64,000 nt of DNA from Pseudarthrobacter sp. NamE5 (lineage in GTDB: Bacteria; Actinomycetota; Actinomycetes; Actinomycetales; Micrococcaceae), in the NCBI RefSeq assembly GCF_005796225.1, contig NZ_VAHO01000002.1, forward strand, positions 62,001 to 126,000, in the 5' to 3' direction. Both the position numbers and the translations under genes were made by a program. Under the pieces are notes generated by a model. It did no database searches. It was given only the letters and a program-made list of their open reading frames with translations, and was not told the origin of the DNA. Shown in pieces: positions 19,676-32,401 of the stretch. How positions within the stretch are numbered: the stretch's first letter is position 1; each line of letters opens with the position of its first letter.

Positions 19676-20638
19676 ATGTCACCACCAAGCCTTATTGACA
19701 CCCATCCCAACCTTTCCGACACCGCTCCCGTCGCGCTCTCCTACGAGCTGTTCCCGCCGCGCTCGCCGGCGGCGGCAGAAACCCTTTGGACCACCATCAG
19801 GGAACTGGAAACCACCGAGCCCGACTACGTCTCCGTCACGTACGGTGCCAGCGGCTCAAACCGGGACACCGCCGTCGAACTCATCAACCGGCTGCTGCTC
19901 GAAACCACCCTTCGGCCCCTGGCCCACCTGACCTGCGTGGGCAACACGCCGCAGGAACTGGCAGGAATCATCGGCGAACTGCTGGACACGGGCGTGCGTG
20001 GCATCCTGGCGCTGCGCGGCGACCTTCCCAAGGACGGCGGTGAACCTGTCCCTGGGGCACTGCGCTACGCCCAGGACCTGATTGAACTCGTCCGCCGGGT
20101 AGAGCAGCGCCGCTCGGCCCTGCTGTGTGCCGGAAAGATCGCTGTGGGTGTGGCAGCCTATCCCACCCGGCATCCCGAGTCGCCCAGCGAGGCGCACGAC
20201 GTCGAGGTGCTGCTGGCCAAGCAGCGTTCCGGCGCCGATTTCGCCATCACCCAGGTGTTCTTCCGCGCAGAACAGTATGCGGACCTGCTGACCCGGGCAC
20301 GCCGGGCCGGCGTCACCATTCCGATTATTCCCGGTGTCATGCCGCTCACCAGCCTCCGCCGCCTGAAGCGGCTGGGCGAACTCGCAGGTGTGGAACCGGC
20401 TCCGGAACTGATGGAACGGCTCGGGGCCGCGGACAGCGATCTGGACCGGCTCCACATCGGCGTCAACGCCACGGTGGACCTGGCCAACGCAGCCCTTGAA
20501 GCGGGGGCGCCGGGCATCCACCTCTATACCTTCAATGAACACCAAAGCGCCCTCGAGGTGCTGGACAAGCTGGCGCTCCCTCGGCGCATCCATGCCAGCA
20601 GCGGCCGTAATATCGCGGCCCGCCAGCTTGCCGGCTGA
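19676..20638 (+). CDS. metF: Methylenetetrahydrofolate reductase
   Basis: The 320-residue flavoenzyme reduces methylene-THF to methyl-THF, the methyl donor for methionine. Seen are SYELFPPRSPAAAETLW, VSVTYGASGSNRD, THLTCVGNT-like LAHLTCVGNTPQELA, LALRGDLP, GVAAYPTRHPES and ADFAITQVFF, all MTHFR signatures. ATG 19676 has AAGGAC upstream; the longer frame has no conserved sequence. metE follows 64 bp downstream and uses the product, so the pair form the last steps of cobalamin-independent methionine synthesis. Confidence 0.95.
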   Translation: MSPPSLIDTHPNLSDTAPVALSYELFPPRSPAAAETLWTTIRELETTEPDYVSVTYGASGSNRDTAVELINRLLLETTLRPLAHLTCVGNTPQELAGIIGELLDTGVRGILALRGDLPKDGGEPVPGALRYAQDLIELVRRVEQRRSALLCAGKIAVGVAAYPTRHPESPSEAHDVEVLLAKQRSGADFAITQVFFRAEQYADLLTRARRAGVTIPIIPGVMPLTSLRRLKRLGELAGVEPAPELMERLGAADSDLDRLHIGVNATVDLANAALEAGAPGIHLYTFNEHQSALEVLDKLALPRRIHASSGRNIAARQLAG

Positions 20639-20702
20639 GCATCGCCTCAGTCCAACCTTCACAAGACCATATATCCAAGCTCCAACCTTCCGGGAGACCT
20701 CC

Positions 20703-23045
20703 ATGCCTGAATTGACCGCGCCCAAAAACACGTCCTTCCCCTCCGCATCCCTGCTGGGCTATCCCCGCATCGGCCGCCGCCGCGAACTCAAGAAGGCCGT
20801 TGAAGCCTACTGGGCCGGCAAGATTGACGCCGCTGCCCTGGACACCGCCGCCAAGGACATCCAGCTGAACATCGCCAGGCGTCTGCAGGAACTCGGGCTG
20901 ACCGAAGCCGCCGCCATTCCCGGCACGTTCTCCTACTACGACCAGGTCCTGGACACCACGGCCTTCCTCGGCGCGGTCCCGGCCCGCTTCGGTGAGCTCC
21001 TGGATGCTAAGGGACAGCTGGACATCGATGGCTACTTCACCCTTGCCCGCGGCAACAAGGAACAACAGCCGCTCGAAATGACCAAGTGGTTCGACACCAA
21101 TTACCACTACCTGGTGCCGGAAATCGGTCCGAAGACCGGGTTTACGCTCGCCTCCACCACAAAGGTGGACGAGTTTGCCTTCGCCCTCGCCAACGGCATC
21201 GAGACCCGCCCGTACATTGTTGGCCCGGTCACCTACCTGCTGCTCTCCAAGTCCTCCGACGACGCCCCGGCCGGCTTCACGCCCCTGTCCCGCCTCGAAG
21301 ACATCCTGCCTGTCTATGTCGAGCTGCTCGGTGAGCTTGCAGCAGCCGGCGCGAGCTGGGTCCAGCTTGACGAGCCTGCCCTCGTGGTGGACCAGGAAAC
21401 CCCGGCCGCCGAGGTCGAGGCAGCCGTGACGCGTGCCTACGAAGTCCTCACCGGCGCAGCCAACCGCCCCCAGATCCTCGTCTCCACCCCCTACGGGTCC
21501 CTCGACAACCAGCTCGGCACCCTCGCCGCCACCAACATCGATGCCCTGCACATCGACGTCTTCAAGGGCGCCGTTCCTTCCGCCGCCGCACTTGCCGGCT
21601 TGGGCAACAAGACCCTGGTGGCCGGCGTCGTGGACGGCCACAACATCTGGCGCAACGATCTGGCCGCGTCCGCCGCAAAGCTGGACGCGTTGAAGGAGGC
21701 CGCCGGTAAGGTCACCGTTTCCACCTCAACCTCAACCCAGCACGTGCCGCACGATGTTGCCGAGGAAACCCAGCTCTCCGAGCAGCTCCGCAGCTGGCTC
21801 GCGTTCTCCGACCAGAAGGCCGTTGAGGTCAAGACCCTGGCTTCTTACCTGGCCGATCCCGCTTCCGCCAAGGGGGCCATCGACGAGGCAACCGCAGTCA
21901 TCGCCTCCCGTGCCGGCGCCGAAGGTGTGCGCCGCGCTGGGGTAAGGGCCCGCACCGAAGCGTTGACCGCGGCGGACTTCAGCCGCTCCGAGTACTCTGT
22001 TCGCGAAGCAGCCCAGGAAGCGGCGCTGCACCTGCCGCCGCTGCCCACCACCACCATCGGTTCGTTCCCGCAGACCTCCGAAATCCGCTCCGCCCGGGCC
22101 CGCAACATTAAGGGCGAGCTGAGCGATGAGCAGTACCGGCAGCTGATGAAGGACGAGATCAAGCGCGTCGTGGACCTGCAGGAAGAGCTCGGCTATGACG
22201 TCCTGGTGCACGGCGAGCCCGAGCGCAACGACATGGTGCAGTACTTCGCCGAGAACCTCGAAGGCTTCGACGTGACCGTCCACGGCTGGGTCCAGTCCTA
22301 CGGTTCGCGCTGCACCCGCCCGTCCATTTTGTGGGGCGACGTCACCCGCAGCGCTCCGATCACCGTCGAGTGGGCCAAGTACGCGCAGTCACTCACCAGC
22401 AAGCCTATGAAGGGCATGCTCACCGGCCCGGTCACCATCCTGGCCTGGTCCTTCGTCCGCGATGACCAGCCCCTCGCCGAGACCGCCAACCAGGTTGGCC
22501 TCGCCCTGCGCGACGAAATCGCCGACCTGGAGGCAGCCGGCATCAAGGTCATCCAGGTGGACGAGCCCGCACTGCGCGAACTCCTCCCGCTGCGCAAGGC
22601 CGACCACGAGGACTACCTGAAGTGGTCGGTGGACTCCTTCCGCCTGGCCACCGCCGGCGCTGCGGACGCCACGCAAATCCATACCCACCTCTGCTACTCC
22701 GAGTTCGGCGTGATCATCGATGCGATTGACGGACTGGACGCGGATGTCACCTCCATTGAGGCCGCCCGCTCCCGCATGGAGGTGGTCCACGATCTGGAGT
22801 CGCACGGCTTCGGCCGCGGCGTTGGCCCGGGCGTCTACGACATCCACTCGCCGCGCGTCCCCGGCGAGCAGGAAGTTACCGAACTCCTGAGCACCGCCGT
22901 CAAGCACGTCCCGTCCCGCCAGCTCTGGGTGAACCCGGACTGCGGTCTGAAGACCCGCGGCTACGCAGAGACCGAAGAATCCCTGCGGAACCTGGTCAAG
23001 GCAACCCAGACGGTCCGCGCCGGCCTGCTTCAGGCGGCCGAATAA
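20703..23045 (+). CDS. metE: Cobalamin-independent methionine synthase
   Basis: The 780-residue MetE transfers methyl from methyltetrahydropteroyl-polyglutamate to homocysteine. The N-terminal half starts LLGYPRIGRRRELKKAVEAYW. The C-terminal catalytic half has LPTTTIGSFPQT, GEPERNDMVQYF, the zinc-ligand region IHTHLCYSEF and WVNPDCGLKTRG (second zinc Cys). Length is normal for MetE. ATG 20703 has GGGAG upstream. No metH-type B12 domain is present. Confidence 0.97.
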   Translation: MPELTAPKNTSFPSASLLGYPRIGRRRELKKAVEAYWAGKIDAAALDTAAKDIQLNIARRLQELGLTEAAAIPGTFSYYDQVLDTTAFLGAVPARFGELLDAKGQLDIDGYFTLARGNKEQQPLEMTKWFDTNYHYLVPEIGPKTGFTLASTTKVDEFAFALANGIETRPYIVGPVTYLLLSKSSDDAPAGFTPLSRLEDILPVYVELLGELAAAGASWVQLDEPALVVDQETPAAEVEAAVTRAYEVLTGAANRPQILVSTPYGSLDNQLGTLAATNIDALHIDVFKGAVPSAAALAGLGNKTLVAGVVDGHNIWRNDLAASAAKLDALKEAAGKVTVSTSTSTQHVPHDVAEETQLSEQLRSWLAFSDQKAVEVKTLASYLADPASAKGAIDEATAVIASRAGAEGVRRAGVRARTEALTAADFSRSEYSVREAAQEAALHLPPLPTTTIGSFPQTSEIRSARARNIKGELSDEQYRQLMKDEIKRVVDLQEELGYDVLVHGEPERNDMVQYFAENLEGFDVTVHGWVQSYGSRCTRPSILWGDVTRSAPITVEWAKYAQSLTSKPMKGMLTGPVTILAWSFVRDDQPLAETANQVGLALRDEIADLEAAGIKVIQVDEPALRELLPLRKADHEDYLKWSVDSFRLATAGAADATQIHTHLCYSEFGVIIDAIDGLDADVTSIEAARSRMEVVHDLESHGFGRGVGPGVYDIHSPRVPGEQEVTELLSTAVKHVPSRQLWVNPDCGLKTRGYAETEESLRNLVKATQTVRAGLLQAAE

Positions 23046-23064
23046 CCACTCCATAAGAAAGACT

Positions 23065-23097
23065 CAAGGTCCGGTGCGCTCAGCGCACCGGACCTTG
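23065..23097 (+). terminator. Strong hairpin after metE
   Basis: CAAGGTCCGGTGCGC (23065-23079) and GCGCACCGGACCTTG (23083-23097) form a perfect 15-bp stem with a TCA loop. No T run follows, so termination is likely but less classical. It lies between metE and a converging gene. Confidence 0.7.
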
Positions 23098-23165
23098 GGA
23101 AGCCGGGCTAACGGCCGGCTGGTAACCTCAGGTGGCCGGCCGGCGTCGTACGTTAAGCAGTCAGT

Positions 23166-23672
23166 TCAGGACTCCCAGAGGATCTCGTCGTCCACGACGC
23201 CATCTTCGTCGGCGGAGGCCACCAGGACTTCGTCCGTGAAGTGTTCGCCCAGAGTGAAATCAAGGACGAAGTAGCGCTCAGGCTGCCCGGGGAAGATGCC
23301 CACGTGGCCCAGCTTCAGTGCCTTCATGAAGACCTCGTTGTTGAGCTGGCGGCGGTCGGTCACGCCAAAGACTTTTTGCAGGTGCTCGTCCTTGAGGACG
23401 CTGCAATGGAAGTGCAGGTACTCCTGGGGGCTGGTGCCTTCCTGCTCCAGCTCCGCCGCAATCATCTCCCGGACCTCGTCCACGAGCTCCGGCAGGAACC
23501 GCAAGCGGTATTCCACCTTGCGCAGCGCGGCTTCGTCGAAGTGGTCGTGCGCGGTGATGTTCAGGTCGAGTTCCAGCGGGTGGCCGCGCAGCTCATGTTT
23601 GGCGGCGATGGAGTGTTCCCTGCCGTGGTTGAGCTCGATTTCTCCAAAGTGCCGGCTCGCTACCTTGTTCAT
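23166..23672 (-). CDS. DUF2004-like protein
   Basis: The 168-residue soluble protein is acidic (DEVREMIAAELEQEG, ASADEDGVVDDEIL). The start FGEIELNHG and the tail RYFVLDFTLGEHFTDEVLVASADEDG resemble DUF2004 proteins as I remember them; the match is from memory. No catalytic motif. It converges with metE across the hairpin. Confidence 0.75.
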   Translation of the reverse strand: MNKVASRHFGEIELNHGREHSIAAKHELRGHPLELDLNITAHDHFDEAALRKVEYRLRFLPELVDEVREMIAAELEQEGTSPQEYLHFHCSVLKDEHLQKVFGVTDRRQLNNEVFMKALKLGHVGIFPGQPERYFVLDFTLGEHFTDEVLVASADEDGVVDDEILWES

Positions 23673-23717
23673 AGTTTCAACATAGACCCCAACAGCGGTG
23701 CATTCCAGCGTTCGGTC

Positions 23718-24635
23718 CTAATTCACGGCTGTACGCATTCCGGCCAGTGTTTCGGCCAGGAGGTCAACGAACAGCTGGACCCGGGCGGTTTTCCTGTCAT
23801 TGATAAGGAGCGCAAAAACGTTCCGGGCCAGGCGGATCTCGGGAACGTCCAGCACCACCACGCCCGCCGGCTTGTGCCGTAGCGCCAGTTCCGGGACCAG
23901 GGCAGCTCCGAGCCCGGCTGCCGACATTTCCAGGCTGGCATGGAAGTCATCGCTGTGGGCCACCACGCGCGGGTGCAGGTTGCAGCCGGCGAAGAGCCGC
24001 TCGATGACCATGGCGTCACTGGTGCCGGGATGGTGCATGATCCAGGGCATCTCGGAGAGGTGGTCTGCGGCAACGTTGGCGTCGGAGCGGAAGCCCCAGC
24101 CGGCGGGCAGCACCACGCGGAAGTCGTCGTCGCCGATCCACTGGCGGTTGATGGTGTTCGGCCACGCGAAACCGGTTTGTCCTACCTGGAACACGACGGC
24201 GAGGTCCAGGTCTCCGCCGGTGCGCAGCCCCTGGATGGTTTGTCCCGGTTCGGCCACGGACACTTTGAGGTCGATGCCCAGGTTCTTCCATGCCGGGTTC
24301 TTCAGGATGCGCGGCAGGACATAGGTTGCCAGGCTGGGAAAAATCCCCAGCCGCAGTTCCTGGCTGGACGAGTCCTGCGTCCTGGAGGCTGCTGCCATCA
24401 GGGCTTCGATGTCCGTGAGCACTTTGGCGGCGTGCCGGGTCATGACGACGGCGGCTTCCGTGGGAACCACTGCGCGTGCAGAGCGGTGAAACAGGACGAC
24501 GCCCGTGTCGCGTTCCAGCGCGGACATCTGCTGGGAGACGGCCGACGCCGTGTAGCCCAGTGTCGCTGCTGCGGCCGCGAACGAGCCCAGGCGGGTGACC
24601 TCCAGGAGGGTCTTCAGGTGTACCGGGTTTACCAC
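23718..24635 (-). CDS. LysR-family transcriptional regulator
   Basis: 305 residues. The N-terminal helix-turn-helix is classical (FAAAAATLGYTASAVSQQMS, about 18-37, then LERDTGVVLFHR). A periplasmic-binding-like effector domain fills residues 90-300. GTG start at 24635. No obvious divergent target gene is adjacent: the upstream gene is nrdH, 457 bp away, so its regulon is unknown. Confidence 0.9.
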   Translation of the reverse strand: MVNPVHLKTLLEVTRLGSFAAAAATLGYTASAVSQQMSALERDTGVVLFHRSARAVVPTEAAVVMTRHAAKVLTDIEALMAAASRTQDSSSQELRLGIFPSLATYVLPRILKNPAWKNLGIDLKVSVAEPGQTIQGLRTGGDLDLAVVFQVGQTGFAWPNTINRQWIGDDDFRVVLPAGWGFRSDANVAADHLSEMPWIMHHPGTSDAMVIERLFAGCNLHPRVVAHSDDFHASLEMSAAGLGAALVPELALRHKPAGVVVLDVPEIRLARNVFALLINDRKTARVQLFVDLLAETLAGMRTAVN

Positions 24636-24983
24636 CAGCCCACAGTACTCCGCCGGGCGCGGACGATAGAACTGCTCCCCGGCCGCTTCCTCCTGCTGCA
24701 GCGCCTGCCCGGCTGGAAGGAGGAATAACGACGGCGGGGCGCGGCGCCGTCGTGCGCTTGGTCACTGGGAGGAGTTCCGAAGGTCCCTCCGGAACCCCTC
24801 GGTGGTGCCTGGAACCGCCCGCCGCGGGGCCGCGACACGCCGTCTTTCCGGCGACACGCTGGGCGTTAAATGTGGCTAAGTACTCCACAGGATGTGGATT
24901 CCGTCTGCAAAATCGGCGGGATTCCGGACATTTTGAGGGTGCCTGCCTGTGGATTAAAGGTGCATTAAATGACATACTTGTAA

Positions 24984-25030
24984 TACATCATCTTGGGGTT
25001 CCAAAGTGGCGTCTGCACTAGATGTAGTAT
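24984..25030 (+). promoter_or_regulatory. Two NrdR-like boxes upstream of nrdHIEF
   Basis: ATACATCATCTTGGGG (24984-24999) and GCACTAGATGTAGTAT (25015-25030) match the NrdR box consensus (ACACwATATwTwGTGT type) at about 10 and 12 of 16 positions. Their centres are 31 bp apart, the three-turn spacing typical of NrdR operators. CTAGAT-N5-ATCTAG (25018-25034) overlaps the second box as an extra inverted repeat. The remainder of 24636-25092 shows no gene. The nrdR gene itself is not in the window. Confidence 0.65.
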
Positions 25031-25092
25031 CTAGATACAGCTTGGGCGGGAACACCGGACCAGCAAGTTTTCCAGAAAAGGGGACAGGAACC

Positions 25093-25338
25093 ATGACCGT
25101 AACGGTTTACACGAAGCCTGCTTGTGTTCAGTGCAACGCCACCTACCGGGCGCTCGACAAGAAGGGCATCACCTACCAGAGCGTTGACATCTCCCAGGAC
25201 GCCGAGGCCCTCGAGCGGCTGAAGGCACTGGGCTACATGCAGGCTCCCGTTGTGGTCACCGACCAGGACCACTGGTCAGGCTTCCGCCCGGACAAGATCG
25301 AGGAACTGGCGCTCTCCGCCGTTTCCTCCGTGGCTTAG
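25093..25338 (+). CDS. nrdH: Glutaredoxin-like NrdH redoxin
   Basis: The 81-residue thioredoxin-fold protein is the electron donor for class Ib ribonucleotide reductase. It has the redox motif CVQC (residues 11-14), [18 protein letters not shown], and the NrdH-type WSGFRPD segment. ATG 25093 has GGAACC upstream. It leads the nrdHIEF operon. Confidence 0.95.
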   Translation: MTVTVYTKPACVQCNATYRALDKKGITYQSVDISQDAEALERLKALGYMQAPVVVTDQDHWSGFRPDKIEELALSAVSSVA

Positions 25339-25849
25339 GGATTATTCCTTCCCCTGCCAACCATCAACCAGCTGAGGTGACTCCCACGGCAGCATCAGCA
25401 GTCCAGGATTCCCGCGCGGCTCAGCGCGTGGTGATTCCTGAGCAGGCGGCAGCGGTGTCCACCACCAGTCAGCTCATCTATTTCTCCTCGGCATCCAAGA
25501 ACACCAGCCGCTTCGTGACGAAGCTAGGCCGTGACGCTGCAAGGATCCCGCTCTACGCAAAGGATGCACCCCTCCTCGCCACCCGGCCGTTCGTGCTGGT
25601 GGTACCCACCTACGGCGGCACCGGGGGAGAGGGGTCCGTCCCCAAGCAGGTCATCCGGTTCCTGAACAACCCGCAGAACAGGCAGCTGCTCCGCGGGGTC
25701 ATCGGTGCCGGCAACACAAACTTCGGGGACAACTACTGCCTGGCAGCGGACATCGTTGCCGCCAAATGCCAGGTGCCCCACCTTTATAGATTCGAACTTA
25801 TGGGAACGCCGGAAGACGTCACCCGGGTCAACCAAGGATTGGACACGTT

Positions 25850-29105
<3,256 letters not shown>

Positions 29106-29134
29106 TCCGACCCTACGTATTGTTCTTCACTTGA

Positions 29135-29168
29135 AACTACCCCGCGGGCGATAGCATGCGGGGTAGTT
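29135..29168 (+). terminator. Terminator after nrdF
   Basis: AACTACCCCGC (29135-29145) and GCGGGGTAGTT (29158-29168) form an 11-bp stem with a 12-nt loop, 30 bp after the nrdF stop. Confidence 0.75.
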
Positions 29169-29329
29169 CCGTACCGCCCGGCAATTGCCTCGGCCAATGC
29201 GGCGGCCGGGCCTTCCCTCTACCCCGGTGGCTGTTCCCCTGCCGGTGCACCAGAGCCTCAAGTGCGTACCTCCGGGGGCGTCCGCGTGCCCGGCAACAAC
29301 GTGTGTAAGGTGCGTCTCTCCTTTGACGG

Positions 29330-29701
29330 CTACGCGGGGGAGACCTGGCTAACCAGCCCCAGAGTGTTCCCCTCGCTGTCCCGGATGAACGCCATCCACT
29401 CCTCCGTGCCGGCGGGTCCCAGCAGGTCATCTTTGTGGCCGAAGATCAGGTGCGGTTCGGCAACTATCTCAACTCCCCGGCCTCTAAGTTGCTCCACAGT
29501 GCGATTTACATCGGGAACGCCGAGGTAGAGAAGTGACTTTGGCGCGCCCCGCTCCAGCAGCAGCCGCACGCCGTCGAGATCGAAGAACAGCAGCCCGGGC
29601 GGGTCAAACACGGCGAGGGGTTTTGCCGAGAGCAGCCTGCTGTAGAACTCCGCTGCCCGCTGGAGATCGCTGGCGTGCTGGGCCACCTGAATCAAGCGCA
29701 T
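29330..29701 (-). CDS. VOC (glyoxalase/dioxygenase-like) family protein
   Basis: The 123-residue protein has the paired beta-alpha-beta-beta-beta fold of the VOC superfamily: LQRAAEFYSRLLSAKPLAVFD, LLFFDLDGVRLLLE, and the closing FIRDSEGNTLGLVSQ with a metal-type Glu. ATG 29701 is chosen because the conserved fold starts there; the longer frame upstream is Arg-rich and not protein-like. Substrate unknown. Confidence 0.85.
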   Translation of the reverse strand: MRLIQVAQHASDLQRAAEFYSRLLSAKPLAVFDPPGLLFFDLDGVRLLLERGAPKSLLYLGVPDVNRTVEQLRGRGVEIVAEPHLIFGHKDDLLGPAGTEEWMAFIRDSEGNTLGLVSQVSPA

Positions 29702-29831
29702 GACCCCGCCTTTCCGGGTATGGTCGAGGCGTCCATCCTGCTCGGGAAGCATACGTACGGGCGAGCGTTCCTGACTCCTTTTCCCGCTTGGGGGCGGATG
29801 GGCATTGGGCTGCCAGCGGCCGAAGATCCTG

Positions 29832-30866
29832 TCAGGCCATCCAGCGCCACCAGCGCGGCCGCTCCGGTTCCGGCGTCGGTTCCGGCTCCGGCTCCTCGCC
29901 CAAGGCCCGCGCGGCCTCAACGATGTCGTCCGCGGTGAGCGTCATGACAGCTTCACGATCGAGCTCGTCAAGGCTTTGTTCCTCGTCGCGCGACAGCCGC
30001 AGCGCCTGGCGGTTCAGCGCCTGCTCAAACAGCGTGCGGGCGAACCGTGCGTTGCCCGAGTCCTCGCCCGCGTGGAGCCCGGTGAAGATACGGCGCAGCA
30101 TCTGGTCCGCGCCCGGCTCCAGCGTGTACTCGTGCTGGGCCAGCATTTGGTGGAAGATGGTCTGGAGTGCGTCGACCGAGTAGTCGGGAAAAGTGATCTC
30201 GCGAGCGAACCGGGAGCGAAGTCCGGGGTTCGAGAGCAGGAAGGACTCCATCAGCCGCGGGTACCCGGCCACGATCACGACCAGGCGGTGGCGGTGGTCC
30301 TCCATCCGCTTGAGCAGGACCTCGATCGCCTCGGGGCCGAAGTCCGTCCGGCCGTCCTCCGGGGCCAGCGCGTAGGCCTCGTCGATGAAGAGGACGCCGT
30401 CCAGCGCACGCCGGATTACCCGGTCCGTCTTGATGGCGGTCGTGCCGACGTACTGCCCCACCAAGCCCGAACGGTCAACCTCGACCAGGTGGCCTTTCTG
30501 CAGCAGGCCGACCGCGCGGTACATCTCGGCCAGGAGCCGCGCCACGGTGGTCTTGCCCGTGCCCGGGTTTCCGAGGAACACCAGGTGCTGTGATGTGGCC
30601 ACCTCCGGCAGGCCGTGCGTCTTACGGCGGGCCTGGACCTGGAGCAGTGCGACGAGGGCCCGCACCTGTTCCTTCACGGTCTCCAGCCCGACCAGCGCGT
30701 CGAGCTCTGCCTGCACCTCGGACAGCGGCCGGGCCGGCCCGGGCCTTGCACCGATAAGATCGCCGACCAGGTCGTCGACGCGCTCCGAACCGGGCAGCTT
30801 GAGCTGATCGGCCAGGTGACCGATGGTTTCGCGCAATTCGTCGAGCGGATGGCGGCTGGGAGCCAT
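29832..30866 (-). CDS. CbbX/SpoVK-like AAA+ ATPase
   Basis: 344 residues. The AAA+ core has Walker A (FLGNPGTGKTTVARLL, near residue 100), the pore-type segment GQYVGTTAIKT, Walker B (GVLFIDEAYAL) and sensor residues, in the CbbX/SpoVK/EssA branch. The N-terminal 70 residues are helical and unassigned, and the tail is a Glu/Pro repeat ending RPRWWRWMA. Relatives act in protein remodelling or beside type VII secretion, but no ESX gene is nearby, so the role is open. ATG 30866 follows GGAGGT with very short spacing; TTG 30917 is an upstream alternative. Confidence 0.88.
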   Translation of the reverse strand: MAPSRHPLDELRETIGHLADQLKLPGSERVDDLVGDLIGARPGPARPLSEVQAELDALVGLETVKEQVRALVALLQVQARRKTHGLPEVATSQHLVFLGNPGTGKTTVARLLAEMYRAVGLLQKGHLVEVDRSGLVGQYVGTTAIKTDRVIRRALDGVLFIDEAYALAPEDGRTDFGPEAIEVLLKRMEDHRHRLVVIVAGYPRLMESFLLSNPGLRSRFAREITFPDYSVDALQTIFHQMLAQHEYTLEPGADQMLRRIFTGLHAGEDSGNARFARTLFEQALNRQALRLSRDEEQSLDELDREAVMTLTADDIVEAARALGEEPEPEPTPEPERPRWWRWMA

Positions 30867-31009
30867 ACCTCCACTGTAGTACTGGAATTCCCACACGGCT
30901 GGGTTCAGCAGTATCAACTCTTTTTGGCCGTGGCATTCACGAGGTACAGGCAGGCTCTGTTGGATAAAACGGCACTGGCTGTGGTTGCCGTGCTGGTTAC
31001 GCTGAGGCT

Positions 31010-31367
31010 GTGGAACGTGTGCTGCTGGATCAGGTTATCCAGACCGATTACGGGCAATTGGATCTTTCGTGGGTTGAGGACGGCTTCTTTGACGGCGACT
31101 TTGACCGTTCATACCAAGGGCAGGTCAACTGCTTGGCGGGCGCCGCCCATCCGAATGCGGTGCACGTCAACCTTGCCCGACGGCTCCTACCGGCTGCGTG
31201 TCAGTGCCAGGGGCCGGGACGAAGGGCACATCGGGGAGTTCGCGGAGGGCACGGTCGATGAGTACCTCCTTCAACTCTGGCCCGCCGCCTGGCAGCCCGA
31301 TAACATACTCCGGACCGGAAGCGAGAACGCGAGGTACTGGCATCAAGAAGTTGGCAACCGCCGATAA
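31010..31367 (+). pseudogene. Frameshifted small protein of unknown family
   Basis: Two frames join to make one plausible protein of about 118 residues. Frame 2 from GTG 31010 encodes DYGQLDLSWVEDGFFDG and continues to HPNAVHVNL near 31173. Frame 3 then carries PDGSYRLRVSARGRDEGHIG to the TAA at 31367 (ending ENARYWHQEVGNRR). A single-base change near 31165-31185 splits them. Past that point frame 2 turns Arg/Gly-rich, as expected out of frame. It is a real mutation or a sequencing error. The family is not recognised. Confidence 0.6.
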
Positions 31368-31732
31368 GACAGCATGATTTCGGATCGCAATCTGGGTAAC
31401 TTGTTGGTACTCGTGGTTGAGCAGTCAGCCGGCACGGCACTCGACGAGGGTCACCGACAATGACATCCGCTGCCTGAAGGGTGTAGCAGCAGGTGAGGGC
31501 GGCCCGGCAGAGCGGGCCACCGCCGTAGGCCGGTTTCACGAATGGGGGACCGGCCCACGGTCGAGCTCGCAAGACGTGCCGATCCCCGTCCGCCACGCTT
31601 TCCTGGGCACAGACGACCCGAAAGGCTTCTTACCCCTTTCCCGGGCAGGCGCAAGCTGGCCTAAGCCATAACCGATTGCCTCCTCTGCTTTGCACGGGCA
31701 TTTTGGGGATCACTCCGCCGCAAGTCGCGCAC
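31368..31732. other. Intergenic stretch with no recognised feature
   Basis: About 365 bp on both strands with no open frame that resembles a protein, no clear terminator and no known RNA motif. It lies between a frameshifted gene and the DUF3090 gene, and may be degraded coding sequence. Confidence 0.5.
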
Positions 31733-32287
31733 TCAGACCTCAGGAGGAGTGCATACGTGCCCGTCGGCGTCCACGGGGTAACCGCAGAGCGGGCATACGG
31801 GACGTCCCGCGCCCACCACCTCACGCGTACGCTTGGTGAACGCACGGGCGGTGCCCACCGGCATCCGTACCAGCAGCATTTCAGGTGCTTCGATGCCGTC
31901 CTGGTCAAGAGCTTCGTTGTTGTTACCAGCACCGACATCGGCGATTGGGTAAGCCTCTATGACCACCTGCGCCGTCGTTGGGTCCCAACCTAAGCTCATG
32001 GCACCGGTTCGAAACTGCTCCTGAACGGCCTCGAGCTGATCGTTGTCGACCAATTCAATGGGAGTACTGGTGGGAACGCTGAAGGGGTTGCCCTCGAGGG
32101 CGACGAGCTGGTCCAGAATGTCGTCGATCTTCTCGGCGAGCAAAGCCGACTGTTGCTTCTCCAGTGCGACACTCACGATTTGGGTGCCTGCGCGTACCTG
32201 CAGGTAGAACGTCCGCGCCCCCGGAACTCCGATGGTGCCGATGACGACCCGATCCGGCCAGGAAAACTCATGAACACGTGTAGGCAT
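31733..32287 (-). CDS. DUF3090 family protein
   Basis: The 184-residue protein matches DUF3090 along its length: VHEFSWPDRVVIGTIGVPG at the start, FYLQVRAGTQIVSVALEKQQ, and the C-terminal CPLCGYPVDADGHVC, a treble-cysteine knuckle likely to bind zinc. In many actinobacteria this family sits beside a histidine phosphatase and a PI3/4-kinase-like protein; neither is here, so the gene is separated from its usual partners. Function unknown. Confidence 0.92.
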   Translation of the reverse strand: MPTRVHEFSWPDRVVIGTIGVPGARTFYLQVRAGTQIVSVALEKQQSALLAEKIDDILDQLVALEGNPFSVPTSTPIELVDNDQLEAVQEQFRTGAMSLGWDPTTAQVVIEAYPIADVGAGNNNEALDQDGIEAPEMLLVRMPVGTARAFTKRTREVVGAGRPVCPLCGYPVDADGHVCTPPEV

Positions 32288-32401
32288 GCCAGTATCTTAG
32301 GCGACCTGGGGTCACTGCTCTGCCGGAGAGGCACCGTAACTTCCGACCGTCGCCAGAGTGGATGCCGTTCAGTCTTTACGCCCCGAACCCCGTGATCTTG
32401 T

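Noticed and set aside
19312..19722. 136-codon minus-strand frame upstream of metF
   Set aside because: It overlaps the metF start and the palindrome, and shows no domain or ribosome site.
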